Assembly (NCBI RefSeq): GCF_000372725.1 | Contig: NW_005200507.1 | Coordinates: 764,750 to 828,749, forward strand | DNA: 64,000 nt | Reading direction: 5' to 3' | Source: Emiliania huxleyi CCMP1516 | Taxonomy: Eukaryota; Haptophyta; Isochrysidales; Noelaerhabdaceae | Shown here: piece after piece, positions 28,261-38,084 of the stretch | Numbering within the stretch: the first letter of the stretch is position 1 | Layout of the letters: the number at the start of each line of letters is the position of its first letter | Made by a program: the position numbers and the translations under genes | Notes under the pieces: generated by a model | Seen by the model: only the letters and a program-made list of their open reading frames with translations | The model's database searches: none | Told to the model about the DNA's origin: nothing

Positions 28261-29040
28261 TCAAGGGTCCAAGTCGAAGCCCATCAGCGGCGCGTCCGAC
28301 AGGCCGACGAAGGAGCCGTCCTGCCAGAGCCGGTGCCGGATCCGCTGCAGCAGGTAGAAGCGCTCCTGCCGCAGCAGCGTCCCGGCCGCGGAGATGGCGG
28401 GCACGCGCAGGACGCACAGCCCGCCGTCCACGAAGGTGGGCCGCACGGCGTGGTCGAGGTCGAGGGAGCCCTGCCCGCGTATGCGCCTCCGCCAGAAGGG
28501 GATGCCGAGGAGCAGCCGCGCCCGGCTCACGTACTCGATGTCCCACGCCTCGCCGCCGAGCCAAGTGAAGGTCGCCCGCACCTCGCTCGAGCCGAACCGG
28601 TGGCGCGCTCGCTGCACGTACGCACCGCGCCCGTCCCTCACGTCGTCCCAGCGGTTGCCGCGCGGCCCGGCCTGCAAGACCGAGGCGTACGCGTTGGGTC
28701 CGGGGCAATAGCTCTCGATGAGGTGTCGGACCCGCCCGGCGCCTCGCGTCCAGTCGGCCGTGTCGCTCGCGTAGAGCGTCTCCCAGCAGCCGTCGAGCAG
28801 GGGTGACGTGGCTGGCCGCTCGGTCGGGTTGCACTTCTCCAGCTGCCCCACCAGCCTGCCGACTGCCGTCCTGTCGCCTGAGGAGAGGGCGGCACGGATC
28901 GCTGCTTTGATCTCCGCGGCGTCATCGTCGTAGTGGTCGTCTGCCACGTCCGGAAAGGCGCCCATCGCGAGGCACGAGGCCCGCGCGGATGCGGACCTCG
29001 GGTGCAGGACGACGAGGGGAGCGAGGGCTAGAGCTGACAT
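28261..29040 (-). CDS. Plastid-lipid-associated protein (PAP/fibrillin family)
   Basis: Fibrillins coat plastoglobules and thylakoid lipid in plastids. The product is 259 residues. A hydrophobic leader (MSALALAPLVVLHP) ends in an ASARA-type site, as expected for a bipartite plastid signal. The mature N-terminus has AALSSGDRTAVGRLVGQLEK followed by CNPTERPATSPLLDGCWETL, the family hallmark. The lipocalin-like core follows (VLQAGPRGNRWDDV, EVRATFTWLGGEAWDIEYVS), ending with LCVLRVPA and FYLLQRI. The ATG at 29040 is chosen because the open frame upstream of it is short and lacks leader character. The neighbouring aminotransferase is divergently oriented. Confidence 0.8.
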   Translation of the reverse strand: MSALALAPLVVLHPRSASARASCLAMGAFPDVADDHYDDDAAEIKAAIRAALSSGDRTAVGRLVGQLEKCNPTERPATSPLLDGCWETLYASDTADWTRGAGRVRHLIESYCPGPNAYASVLQAGPRGNRWDDVRDGRGAYVQRARHRFGSSEVRATFTWLGGEAWDIEYVSRARLLLGIPFWRRRIRGQGSLDLDHAVRPTFVDGGLCVLRVPAISAAGTLLRQERFYLLQRIRHRLWQDGSFVGLSDAPLMGFDLDP

Positions 29041-29194
29041 ATACACGTATGTGTTTGTGTGTGCATACCAGCGCACAGCGCGATAAGAGGTATTTTCTTC
29101 TCAATAACAAGGCTGTGAAAAAAGAAAAAACATTGTCCAGGAAAAAAAACGGAAGGCCGCCACCACACAGGGCTTTTTACCGTGCCTAGTAAAG

Positions 29195-29292
29195 AAAGAA
29201 AGAAAGAAAACAGACATCCCAAGGGAGGGATGGGAGGACGGCACGCCGCCACCACACAGGGATTTTAAGGAGAGGAGTGTGGTGCTAGCCGT
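29195..29292 (+). repeat. Dispersed repeat with AAAG tract, copy 1
   Basis: An (AAAG)n tract is followed by ACAGACATCCCAAGGGAGG, GATGGGAGGACGGCACGCCG and CACACAGGGATTTTAAG, ending GCTAGCCGTCG. The same order occurs inverted at 59645-59748, and parts occur at 43450-43520 and 40915-40962. A partial local copy lies at 29140-29190. Confidence 0.8.
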
Positions 29293-29329
29293 CGCCCACC
29301 CTCGGGCGTCTACCACATCCTATCTCTCT

Positions 29330-29485
29330 TCGCAGTTTCTCACCAATTCTCGCAGCGACCTTCATGCCACCTCTCGTTCTTCTCACTCTCGTCCTCGTTC
29401 TCTCCCCTGCTGTTTCATCCTCTGACTCATCGCTCTCCTCGGCCTCGTTCTTAGATCGCCACCTCGCTGTGGCCTCTCCGCAGGA
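29330..29485 (-). repeat. Repeat with a conserved minus-strand reading frame, copy 1
   Basis: Similar at the DNA level to 44885-45035. On the minus strand both encode NEAEESDE(S/A)ED followed by AGERT and (T/P)RGGMKVAARIGE(K/R)LR. Conservation is best in this frame, which suggests a protein-coding transposon or captured gene fragment. It overlaps the leader of the long open frame of the plus-strand aminotransferase. Confidence 0.6.
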
Positions 29486-29591
29486 GAGGGGGTTGTGTTG
29501 TTTGTTCTCTCCGCAGCCGGCCGCAGCCCCCCCGACCGCGTCCAACTCACGGCGCGGGCTCTCTCGGCTACGGGACCGGCCCCAGCTTCGC

Positions 29592-30887
29592 ATGCTCAGC
29601 CGCTCGCATCGGCGCTCCACGGCTCCACAACGACTGCTCGCCCTCGCTCACTGCTCAAATTCTCGTGCTCGCTGCCTCGCCTCGCTCACTCCCCGGCCGC
29701 TCCCGGAGCTGGCGCTCCGGCCTTTCGAGGTCGAGCGCTACCCGGGCTGGACGGACGGCTCCGCCTCGCTCTCCTCCTCCGAGACGGAGCCGCTCTCGCT
29801 CGCAGAGCTCCTGCTGCATGCAGACGCCGACCTGGCGGAGCGGTGGCGAGCTCTCTCCCTCGGCTACCCTTCGCACAACGAGGGCAGCCCGTGGCTCCGG
29901 CGTGAGATCGCCTCCAAGTACTCCACAGAGTCGATTGACGAGAGGCACGTCAATGTGTGCGCGCCGGCAGAAGCCATCTACCTCGCCTCACGGGCGCTCC
30001 TGGCTGCAGACGACCACGTCGTGGCGACGGTGCCGCTCTACCAGTCGCTCAGTGAGGTTGCCCGCTCGATGCGCTGCGAGGTGAGCGCGTGGCGACCCTC
30101 GGCCGGGCCGCCGGGTGCGCCCTACCGCTTTGACCCGGCCGACCTCGCCGCGCTGATTCGGCCCGGCAGAACCAAGCTGGTCGTCTGCAACTTTCCGCAC
30201 AACCCGACTGGCGCGCTGCCGACGGCGGCCGAGTTTGCGCGGGTCGTGGCCGCCTGCGAGGCGGCCGGCTGCTACCTGCTGGTGGACGAGATGTACCGCG
30301 GGCTCGAGCACGGCTCGCGGGAGCCTCTCCCCGCGGCCTGCGAGGCGTCGGCGATCGGGGTCAGCCTGAGCGGCCTCTCCAAGACCGTTGGCCTGCCTGG
30401 CCTCCGGCTGGGCTGGCTCGCAAGCCGCTCGCCGGCCGTGATTCAGCGCGTCGCGCAGCTCAAGGACTACACCACCATCTGCCCGCCCGCCCCGTCCGAG
30501 GTGCTCGGCGCGGTCGCACTGCGCGCACAGCCGGCGCTGCTCGAGCGAAGCCGCGCGATCGCCGCCGAGGGGCTAGCCGCGGCGCGCGCGACGGTCGCGA
30601 AGCACCCCGCCGCTCTCGAGTGGTCCGAGCCTGCGGCGGGCACCTTTGCGTTCGTTGGGCTCAAAGGCGGCGGCGGCGGCGGCGGCGGCAGCGAGGCCTA
30701 CTGCGAGGCGCTTCGCTCGCGCGCCGGCCTGATGCTGATGCCTGGCGCCCTCTTCGACCTGGACGCGACCGCGGCCGACGGCAGCGACGCGGCGAGGCGG
30801 GTGCGGCTCACGTACGGTCGCGCTGACACCGCGACGCTGCTGGAGCGGTGGAGCGAGGACATACGGCGACATGGGGTGACTCTGTGA
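29592..30887 (+). CDS. PLP-dependent aminotransferase, class I/II
   Basis: Fold-type I PLP enzyme of 431 residues. Recognisable elements in order are LSLGYPSHNEGSPWLRREIA (substrate loop), VVCNFPHNPTGALP (the NPTG motif), CYLLVDEMYRGLEHG (Asp for the pyridine nitrogen, Tyr), SLSGLSKTVGLPGLRLGWL (the Schiff-base Lys in SLSGLSK) and VRLTYGRADTA (the C-terminal Arg). The substrate is not evident. The open frame extends to an ATG at 29364 with a signal-like leader, but that part overlaps a repeat conserved on the opposite strand, so I prefer the ATG at 29592. A poly-Gly insertion lies in the small domain. A transposon begins 13 bases after the stop. Confidence 0.82.
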   Translation: MLSRSHRRSTAPQRLLALAHCSNSRARCLASLTPRPLPELALRPFEVERYPGWTDGSASLSSSETEPLSLAELLLHADADLAERWRALSLGYPSHNEGSPWLRREIASKYSTESIDERHVNVCAPAEAIYLASRALLAADDHVVATVPLYQSLSEVARSMRCEVSAWRPSAGPPGAPYRFDPADLAALIRPGRTKLVVCNFPHNPTGALPTAAEFARVVAACEAAGCYLLVDEMYRGLEHGSREPLPAACEASAIGVSLSGLSKTVGLPGLRLGWLASRSPAVIQRVAQLKDYTTICPPAPSEVLGAVALRAQPALLERSRAIAAEGLAAARATVAKHPAALEWSEPAAGTFAFVGLKGGGGGGGGSEAYCEALRSRAGLMLMPGALFDLDATAADGSDAARRVRLTYGRADTATLLERWSEDIRRHGVTL

Positions 30888-30900
30888 GTCTTGTGGTATA

Positions 30901-31943
30901 CTGAGTTGGCAGGATCGGCAACTGGGGTCCGTTCTGACTAGTACATGTAACACGTTCTGGCCCTCGCCATTCTGATCATTCCTGGAACACCCTCGGACCG
31001 ACCCAGGTGGCCGGCCGAAAAATACCCGAAGCGGAGCATGAGGAGCCACTCGTGACCTTTGAGGACGCGGGGGACGTGCTGGGCATGGTGGAGGCGCCGC
31101 TGCTCGTGCCGGACGGGTTCAAGGTTGTCGCGGCCTCGCCGACGGAGGAGCAGCTCGACCCGACCAACCCGGCCAGCGACGCGCTCATCGAGCAGCGCAT
31201 CATGGTCCGCTTCGAGCACTACGGCTGGTGCGTGGGCACGGTTACGGCCAAGGTGAACGACGGCCGGCGCACGATCGAGCGTGACCGCGTCAACTTCGTC
31301 GCCAAGTTCGACGTTGACAACGGCGCGGCGACGGACTCTCGCTCGAGTCGTCGATGTACGACGGCTCGCCGTCGGCAGAGTACGAGTCGTGGCTGCTGTT
31401 CGAGCCTGTTCTGGCGCCGACGGAGGCGGCGGCCCTGGCAGCGGCGGCCGGCGGCGCAATCGTCGCCGTGTGAAGAGGTCGGACCGGCTGGGGCCGGGCG
31501 GTGGGCGGTGGGCTGCCTTGGCGCTTGGGGGGATGGGCTGTGGCACGGTCCGAGTCGTAGGGCCGGTGCCGCCTGGATGCCGTTCTGATCATTCCTGCGA
31601 CCTTTGTAGGGATCCCTAGTCTTCCGTCCGAGGTCGGGCTGAGGGAGGACTGATGAGCCGCGTCACTGTCCCTGTGCCTGTGTCTCGCGCCTTGCGGGGG
31701 GGGAGCGGAAAGGAGGAACCTCTTCCCAAGAGCACCACTCTTGGAGCGCCGCCACTACCACCCAGAGCGCTGCAAGCAGCGCCGGGCAATGACGGCTTAC
31801 CGCCCTCTGTCTGCTGCTAGTGCCGAGAGAGAGGCTCCGGGTCTCAGCGCCTCAGGCGGGCCCAGCGGCCGGTGTTCTGAACGTTCTGAGAACGCATTCC
31901 GAGCCTTGCCATTCTGATCATTCCCCTTACCTTGCCAACTCAG
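30901..31943 (+). mobile_element. TIR transposon with 8-base target duplication
   Basis: The ends are inverted copies of CTGAGTTGGCARGG (30901-30914 and 31930-31943, one mismatch). The octamer GTGGTATA flanks both sides directly (30893-30900 and 31944-31951). ATTCTGATCATTCC-type subterminal repeats occur near 30970, 31578 and 31910. The 1,043-base size and 8-base duplication resemble non-autonomous hAT-class elements, but the TIR is not one I know. It carries a disrupted coding sequence and no transposase. Confidence 0.85.
31007..31473 (+). pseudogene. Frameshifted coding sequence inside the TIR element
   Basis: The first frame reads EEPLVTFEDAGDVLGMVEAP, then LLVPDGFKVVAASPTEEQLD and MVRFEHYGWCVGTVTAKVND up to KFDVDNGA. 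Sense continues in another frame as LESSMYDGSPSAEYESWLLF to a stop at 31473. A one- or two-base change near 31330 separates them. The HYGWCVGTV...FVAKFDVD pattern resembles a small tudor/chromo-like barrel, which is inference. It is probably a captured host or element gene that has decayed. Confidence 0.5.
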
Positions 31944-31974
31944 GTGGTATACAGCTCAAGAAGATGATTTTTGG

Positions 31975-32090
31975 TATGAGATAAATAAATAAATAAAACG
32001 GGCACGCCAAACGAGGGGTGGGAGAAGGACAGGGTCCCCACCTGCACGAGCAGGATCTTGGTACGAGATTCTTTTTTCGGGTCGCGATTT
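31975..32090 (-). repeat. ATAAATAA-containing dispersed repeat
   Basis: The ATAAATAAATAAATAAAAC tract and the following CTGCACGAGCAGGAT region match, inverted, the block at 21160-21240, and the tract also matches 21555-21610. No gene is visible between 31952 and 32148. Confidence 0.6.
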
Positions 32091-32148
32091 CTTTTTCTCG
32101 TGCCGGCCCATTTACTCGCTGAGAGAGCATTTCCCACACGGCCGCGGG

Positions 32149-35100
32149 ATGGCAGGCTCGTCGGTGCATCGGTGAGCCCCCTCGCCCCTCGTGCCCAGCA
32201 ACGGCCTCCTCTCGCACCACATTACGCCTAACGCGGCCCTCCTGCTTACTTACTGAGCTCTCGCTGGACCAACTGCAGGCACGGCCGGCTGCTGTGTCGC
32301 GGCGCGCCGCTGTCGTTTCTCGATGGCGAGTGGGTGCGCCAGGACTCCGACGTCAAGTCGTCCCCACGCTATGCGCACAGCGACGACCCCAAGCTCCACC
32401 TCACCTCCGACGGCGCCGCCTGGCGGGTCACGCGCGGGGCGGGGTCGGGTGAGGTGATCGCCGAGGCGGCCTCGACCGCGCTCCACCCAGGGACGGTGGA
32501 GGTCGGGTCGTGGAAGGTCTTCGACCGCGGCAAGGAGCTGCCAAAGTCCGCCGAGCTCGAGATGCTCTGCGACGGCCCAAACACCGAGGAGCAGCCCTTC
32601 CTGATGGAGGAGCTCGGCCGCGACTTCTTCCTGCGGGTGCACCTCACGCGCAAGGTGGTCTGGTTCGTCTGCCCCGCCACGGGCGACATCTACCACTCGG
32701 CCGCCAAGCCCGGCGGCGAGGGCGGCCGCTCCAAGCCCGGCAAGCGCTACTGCCACCTCTGCAACAAGGCAGCAGCACCTCTCCACTCCCCGCCACCACC
32801 TCTCCACTCCCCGCCCGCCGCGCCCCTCCCCCGCAGCCCGACCGGGCGGCCCTGCCTCGCGCGGCGCAGTGCTTCTCCGCCAACAACTTCCAGTCGCAGC
32901 ACCTCGTCAACCTCCACCCCGAGCTGGTCGCCAAGAAGCCGCCAAAGGAGAAGAAGGAGAAGAAGCTCGCCGGGCTCGAGAAGAACATGCCCTCGCCCGC
33001 CGACCCAGAGAGAGTCAAGACGCTGATCCACGCGCTGCTCTGCCCGTCGGACGGCCCGTCCGATAGGCCCGACTACACCGCCGAGGTCGCCGCTCTCCAG
33101 GCGCGAGGTGGAGGATAGCCGGGATAGCCGAGAGAGAGCCGGGAGAGAGCCGGGAGAGAGCCGATACGCTCGCCCGGCCGCCGCCCGCCCCACCCTCGCG
33201 CCTCTCGGCCGGCGCAGGGCCTGATCAAGCGGATGGAGGCGCACGCGGCAGAGTGCCAGATCGGCGCAAACGTGCCCGGCAGCAAGAAGAAGAGCTGCGC
33301 GCAGTGCACCCGCTGGCGGCAGCTGCAGAAGCTGCGCGACCGCTTCACGCGGCAGCTGCTGCACCACGGGCCCGGCCGACCAAAGCAGCCGGAAGGGGAG
33401 GCCTCCTCCTCCTCCTCGCCGCCAAAGCTGCTCAAGCGGCAGGTGACGATGCTGCTCGAGTCGGCGGAGAATGCCGCCGACCTGGACCTCTCCCGCCTGC
33501 CGATGCTCGTCGACAAGGAGCTCTCGGCGCAGTCGCGCCGCCAGCAGGCCCCCTCCTCGCACCCCTCCTCCCGCACCCCTCCTCCCGCACCCCCCTCCTC
33601 CCCCCCCTCTTTCCCCACCCCTTTTCCACCACCCCTCTTTAGGGGCGGTTGCCCCCCCCCCCCCCCCCAGTCGCAGCCCCCCCGCCCGGCGGTCTTGCTA
33701 ATGCGAGGCCACTCTCCCCACTGCGCCTCCGCGACCCGCCCCCGTGCCCCCGTGCTCGCTCAGGCCAAGGGCTGGGACGCCGGCGACGCTCCCGACGGCG
33801 ACGAGGCGGCGTCGGCGGGCAAGAAGCGGAAGAAGAAGGCGGGCGAGGAGAAGGGCGGCAAGCGCTCCAAGCCGAGCGGCAAGGCGTCCGACGAGGACGA
33901 GGACGAGAGGCTGCAAGAGTTCATCACGGCCGGCGCGCGGCTTGCGCAGGTGCCCGACGTCAAGGGCGTATTGATTAACTATGAATGATTAATAATAATT
34001 AGTAACCAGTAGTTAATGAGCAGGCGCCCGACGTCAAGGGCACCGCCGCGGGCCGCCGCCTCTCCAAGCCGCCCAAGGGGAAGAGGGGGGCGGCGGCCGC
34101 CGCGGCCGGCGGCGGCGGGGCGGACGGCGAGGCTGCGGAGCCGGACCCGCTCACTGTCGGAATGCACGTGCTGGTCGACTCGCGCCGGCGGAAGAGCGAC
34201 TCGCTGCCAGACATGTGGTCGCCCATCCCCGCGGCCAAGCCGCCCGCAAAGTCAAACGTGGGCGAGGTGAGCGCGGTGCACGCCGACGGCACTTGCGACG
34301 TGGCGCTCGTCTGCAACGACGCGGCCGCCGGCGGCAAGTGCGGCAGCCAGTGCCGCGCGCTGACCGGTCCGGGATCCCTCGTCAAGGGGCTCGTCCCTCC
34401 GCAGTGGCAGATCGCGTGCAGCGGCTGCTTCGGCGTCAACCTGCCGCACGCGCTCCCGAAGCTGTGGTGCCTCGGCTGCGAGCGGTTGCTCGCCGACGGC
34501 GTGCAGTTCCGCCGCGCGCCCGCAGTCGGCGACAGCGCGTACGACACGTCGCTCTGCCTGGACTGCTACGGCAAGCTCTTCTCGAAGACGCAGCGCGAGC
34601 CGCTCCTCGCGGTGCTGCAGGAGGGGGCGCCCAAGCTGCTGCAGTCCGACTTTGCGCTGCTGACCTGGAGGCCGGAGGACGAGCGCGAGCACGACGACTT
34701 TGTGCAGTGCACCGAGTGCGAGCGGTGGTACCATTTTGTGTGCGCGCACTACCCGTCGCCCGGCCAGCTGCCGCGCACTTGGCGGGTCGAGTCGGAGCTC
34801 TTCGTGTGCACCCGCTGCGATAGGGGCAGGCACGCGTCGCCGAGGCTGCTCGCGCTGCAGACGCGCCGCGCCACGGCAGAGCCTCCCTCTGCGCACGGGG
34901 GGGCCCCGGTCCCGCGGGGCGCCTCAGTGCCGGCTGCCCTCGCCCGTAGGACCTTCCCACCTGCATGCTCTCCGACGCGATGGAGGCGAGCGCCGCGGAG
35001 GCGCTCAAGGAGGCGGGCGTGTCGCTGCCGAAGCCGCTGGTGGTGCGCGTGGCTTCGCGCAAGCGGCTGCTCTTCCAGGCGCCCCCTCCCCCTTCCCAGT

Positions 35101-35166
35101 CCCTCCCCCTTCCCAGTCCCTCCGCTGCCCGCTCGACTCGGCCGGGCCCACGCCCCCCTCCCTCCC

Positions 35167-35216
<50 letters not shown>

Positions 35217-36324
35217 ACACACTCTCTCTCTCTCTCTCTCTCTCGCCCCCTCCCCTCCTCCACCGCCGCACGGCGCCCCTTGCAGGCCGTCAAGGAGCTC
35301 AAGCAGCGGTACGGCGGCGGCTACGCCACGGAGTTCCCCTACCTCTCGCAGGCGGCGGACGGCCCCTCCCCGCGGACCTCCCAGCAGCAGCCCAGCCACT
35401 CCCCTCTCCCCTGCCCCGCAGGCCATCTTCGCCTTCCAGGAGGTGGAGGGCCGCGACGTCTTCCTCTTCGCCATGTACGTGCAGGAGTACGACGCCGACT
35501 GCCCGCCCCCAAACACCAACCGCACCTACATCTCGTACGTCGACTCGGTGGGCTATCTGGCCTCCAAGCCGCAAGGCCAGCGCACCGCCGTCTACCACGC
35601 CCTCCTCCACGGCTACCTGCAGTTCGCCGCCTCGTGCGGCTTCGAGCACGCGCACATCTGGGTGGCGCCGCCCACCGCCGGCGTCGAGTACATCTTCCAC
35701 GGCAGACCCGCCGACCCGCGGCCTCCGATGGCGGTGGAGGTGCTGCGCGGCTGGTACGAGAGGATGCTGCGCGGCGCCGAGGAGAAGGGGATCGTGCGCT
35801 CGTGGTCGACGCTGGAGGAGCACACCTCGGGCCTCACGTCGATGCGCGACTTCCCCCTCTTCGACGGCGACTTCTTCCCGGACAAGGTGCCCGAGATCCT
35901 CGAGCGGGCGGAGCAGTCGTCCTCCGAGCGGCGCGAGTCGCCGCGCGGCGAGAAGGGCAAGGAGAAGGGCAAGGAGAAGGGCAAGGAGAAGGGCAAGGAG
36001 AAGGGCAAGGGCAAGTCGCCAAAGATGCCGAGCTCGCCTAAGGTGCCCTCCCTGCTCCCGCGCCACAAGTCGATGGCCATCGCCGACGAGATGAAGGCAG
36101 AGGTGCACGGCGCAGCCTACTCCTTCCTCGTCGCCTCGCTCGCCACCGCCGAGGAGCCGATCCAGCCGCCTCGCGAGCCAGACATCGGCCCGCGCGAGCT
36201 GGTCGACGACCGCGAGCACTTCCACGAGATGTGCGTCTCTCGCCACTGGCAGTCGGACGAGCTCTACCGCGCGCACTGGTCGACGATGATGCTCCTCGCG
36301 GTGCTCGGCGGACCGCCCGACTGA
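32149..36324 (+). CDS. p300/CBP-type histone acetyltransferase (KAT11 family)
   Basis: Nuclear transcriptional co-activator. Predicted exons are 32149-32171, 32279-32768, 32870-33100, 33218-33547, 33764-33949, 34024-about 34870, 34950-35078, 35286-35351 and 35422-36324; the end of exon 6 is uncertain. Exon 4 holds a TAZ-like H-x3-C...CxxC segment (MEAHAAECQIG, CAQCTRW). Exon 6 has a cysteine-rich module (IACSGCFG...LWCLGCERL...LCLDCYGK) and a PHD finger (DDFVQCTECERWYHFVCAHY). The catalytic domain runs from DLPTCMLSDAMEAS through FLFAMYVQEYDADCPPPNTN, YISYVDSVGYL, RTAVYHALLHGYL and HIWVAPP, then VLRGWYERML. It ends with FHEMCVSRHWQSDELYRAHW and STMMLL, where plant and animal members also end the HAT region. 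The ZZ and second TAZ fingers beyond are absent. A KGKE repeat (35953-36010) is in exon 9. Most introns are GC-AG. Confidence 0.88.
33950..34023 (+). repeat. AT-rich intron flanked by a duplicated exon segment
   Basis: Copies of a 22-base exon sequence (one mismatch) lie at 33946-33967 and 34020-34041, 74 bases apart. Between them are 52 bases of AT-rich sequence (33968-34019). Splicing CAG|GTGCCC to GAGCAG|GCGCCC removes exactly one copy plus the filler and keeps phase 0. Without splicing the frame hits TGA at 33986-33988. Confidence 0.82.
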
Positions 36325-36614
36325 GGCCGCGCCGCTCGGCGATGCACCAGGGCCGGGGCCTCCCTATTCGCGCATGCATGCTTCGCGCCGCGCGCGCTCG
36401 GACTCTGCACGCGGCAACCTCTATCCGGTATCCAGAACCGTTTGTGTGTGAGAGTTTTCGCGCGCGAGAGAGAGCAGCGCCCCGGCACCCGCGGCGTGCA
36501 CACGCGCGGAGAGATTATTGCCTCCCTGCGCGTGTGCCGGACCTCCACACACGCAAATGTCCAGTGCAATAGCTTCCTACATTCTCGACCGGCAAATTCC
36601 TTAAGAACGGTCTT

Positions 36615-37171
36615 CATAGTCTGAGGGTATCCTAAAAAAGTTCGGCCGATTTGGGTCAAAACGCTAAAAGCACGGCTAGCCGTAGATTTGGGGCAAAACG
36701 ACAAAAGTGGGCCCGCCCGGGGCAAAATCGGGTAAAAGTCGCGCCGCCGCAGGCGCGCGAAAATTTTGGACATTCTACTCTCCGGCGAATGCCACTAGCC
36801 CCCCCAAGCCGGCAGATCGTACCTCGGCAGCTGCAACCAAGCCAGCGGGTGAAGTGTTGTGGGAATATGCGTCCTTATGTGTCACAAACTTGTAGCGCTA
36901 CATGTTTGGACACACACCGGCGGGCGCTTTCGAGGGGCGAGCGGCAGCATTTTTTTAGCCATAGTGTGCGGGAACTACTTTGCCGTTGCGGGACGATAGG
37001 GATAGCTAGTACTTGCTGCACCCGCGGCGCGCAGCGCCGAAGAAATTTTTGAAACATGCTAAAAGTTGGGCGCTCCGAGACGACCAAAGTGGTAAAAGTC
37101 GCACTCTCCCCTGACCCGATCAAAAGCGTAAAAGCACCCGAGGCTCCAGAAACCTTAACCCTCAGACTATG
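36615..37171. mobile_element. 557-base TIR element with 8-base target duplication
   Basis: Perfect 14-base terminal inverted repeats CATAGTCTGAGGGT lie at 36615-36628 and 37158-37171. ACGGTCTT is duplicated directly on both flanks (36607-36614 and 37172-37179). Both subterminal regions contain GCTAAAAGC/GTAAAAGC-type motifs. No transposase is present. The target site itself resembles the CTTAAAA/GGTCTTAAA motifs repeated downstream to 37550. Confidence 0.88.
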
Positions 37172-37179
37172 ACGGTCTT

Positions 37180-37790
37180 AAACCGCGCTTAAAATATAAA
37201 AACGGTGCGCGGGAGAGCGCTCCCGAGGTCGATGGTCCGGGAGGCTCCCGGTAGACGCCGGAGGCCGGGAAGCTGGCTACAGTCAGCTAGCACGCGCCCC
37301 CTATGCGAGTATGGCTCCTGCCAGTGCACCAGACTTACATATGTGTCTTCAGAGGCGGGTTTGTGCCTAATAACGGCAGTATTGGAGTATGGAGAAAACG
37401 GCGCGGAACCCAGCGACGCATGCCGGCGACGCCGGCGAGGCCGATTTTCTTAAACGGTCTTAAAAGAGGGATCCCCTGTGCCTGCAATCTCTTAAATGGC
37501 AAGTTAAGCCCCCAAACCTCCTCGTTTCTTAAAAGGTCTTAAAATCCGGCCCTCAGAACCCTAGGGGTCCCCTAAGAACGACTCTGACTCTGAGGTCTCC
37601 TGTCATACGGCTTTATCTTCCCCCCCCGCCCGGGGCCCCCTCCTCTGGCTCTGCCCGCTCTCGCCGGGGGGGCGCGGTCCCGGTGTGGCCACACTCGAGC
37701 CATGCAGCTTCTGCTCGCAGACCCCCCTCCCCCCATCATCCTCACATTTCCCACCCCTCAGCATGCTGCGTACGCGCCCGTGCGCCCCGC
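37180..37790. other. Gene-free stretch
   Basis: The stretch contains several copies of a TCTTAAA motif (37173, 37447, 37460, 37526, 37537) and no supported coding sequence. Confidence 0.5.
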
Positions 37791-37798
37791 GTGCGCAG

Positions 37799-37972
37799 TT
37801 GGACATCGCCAAGGTGCTTCTGGAGGCGGGTTCGGACATCGCCGTCATGGACCACGCGGTTAAGGGCGCCACCGCCGAGATGCTGTTCGCGAGCAACGGT
37901 TTTGGCGAGGCGTTCGAGGAGCCCATGACGATTACTGAGTGGGTGAAGATGCTTCGCGGCGAGCAGGACTGA
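37799..37972 (+). pseudogene. Terminal exon of an ankyrin-type protein, orphaned
   Basis: After a CGTGCGCAG acceptor the frame reads LDIAKVLLEAGSDIAVMDHA and ends EPMTITEWVKMLRGEQD at 37972. One ankyrin-type helix-loop unit (AKVLLEAGSDI) is visible. No upstream exon could be found in the transposon-rich sequence to the left, so it is either a gene fragment or the last exon of a gene broken by insertions. Confidence 0.45.
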
Positions 37973-38084
37973 GGGCGGCGCCGGCACGGCCGCGCCCGGC
38001 GACTGCGTGCGGCATGCCATCGTGCGCGCGCGCCCCTGGCCGCGGGCGGCCCACCCTAGAGGGCGCACCAGAGGCACACCGTGG

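Noticed and set aside
29364..29591. Signal peptide of the aminotransferase
   Set aside because: The hydrophobic leader coincides with a dispersed repeat whose conserved frame is on the other strand.
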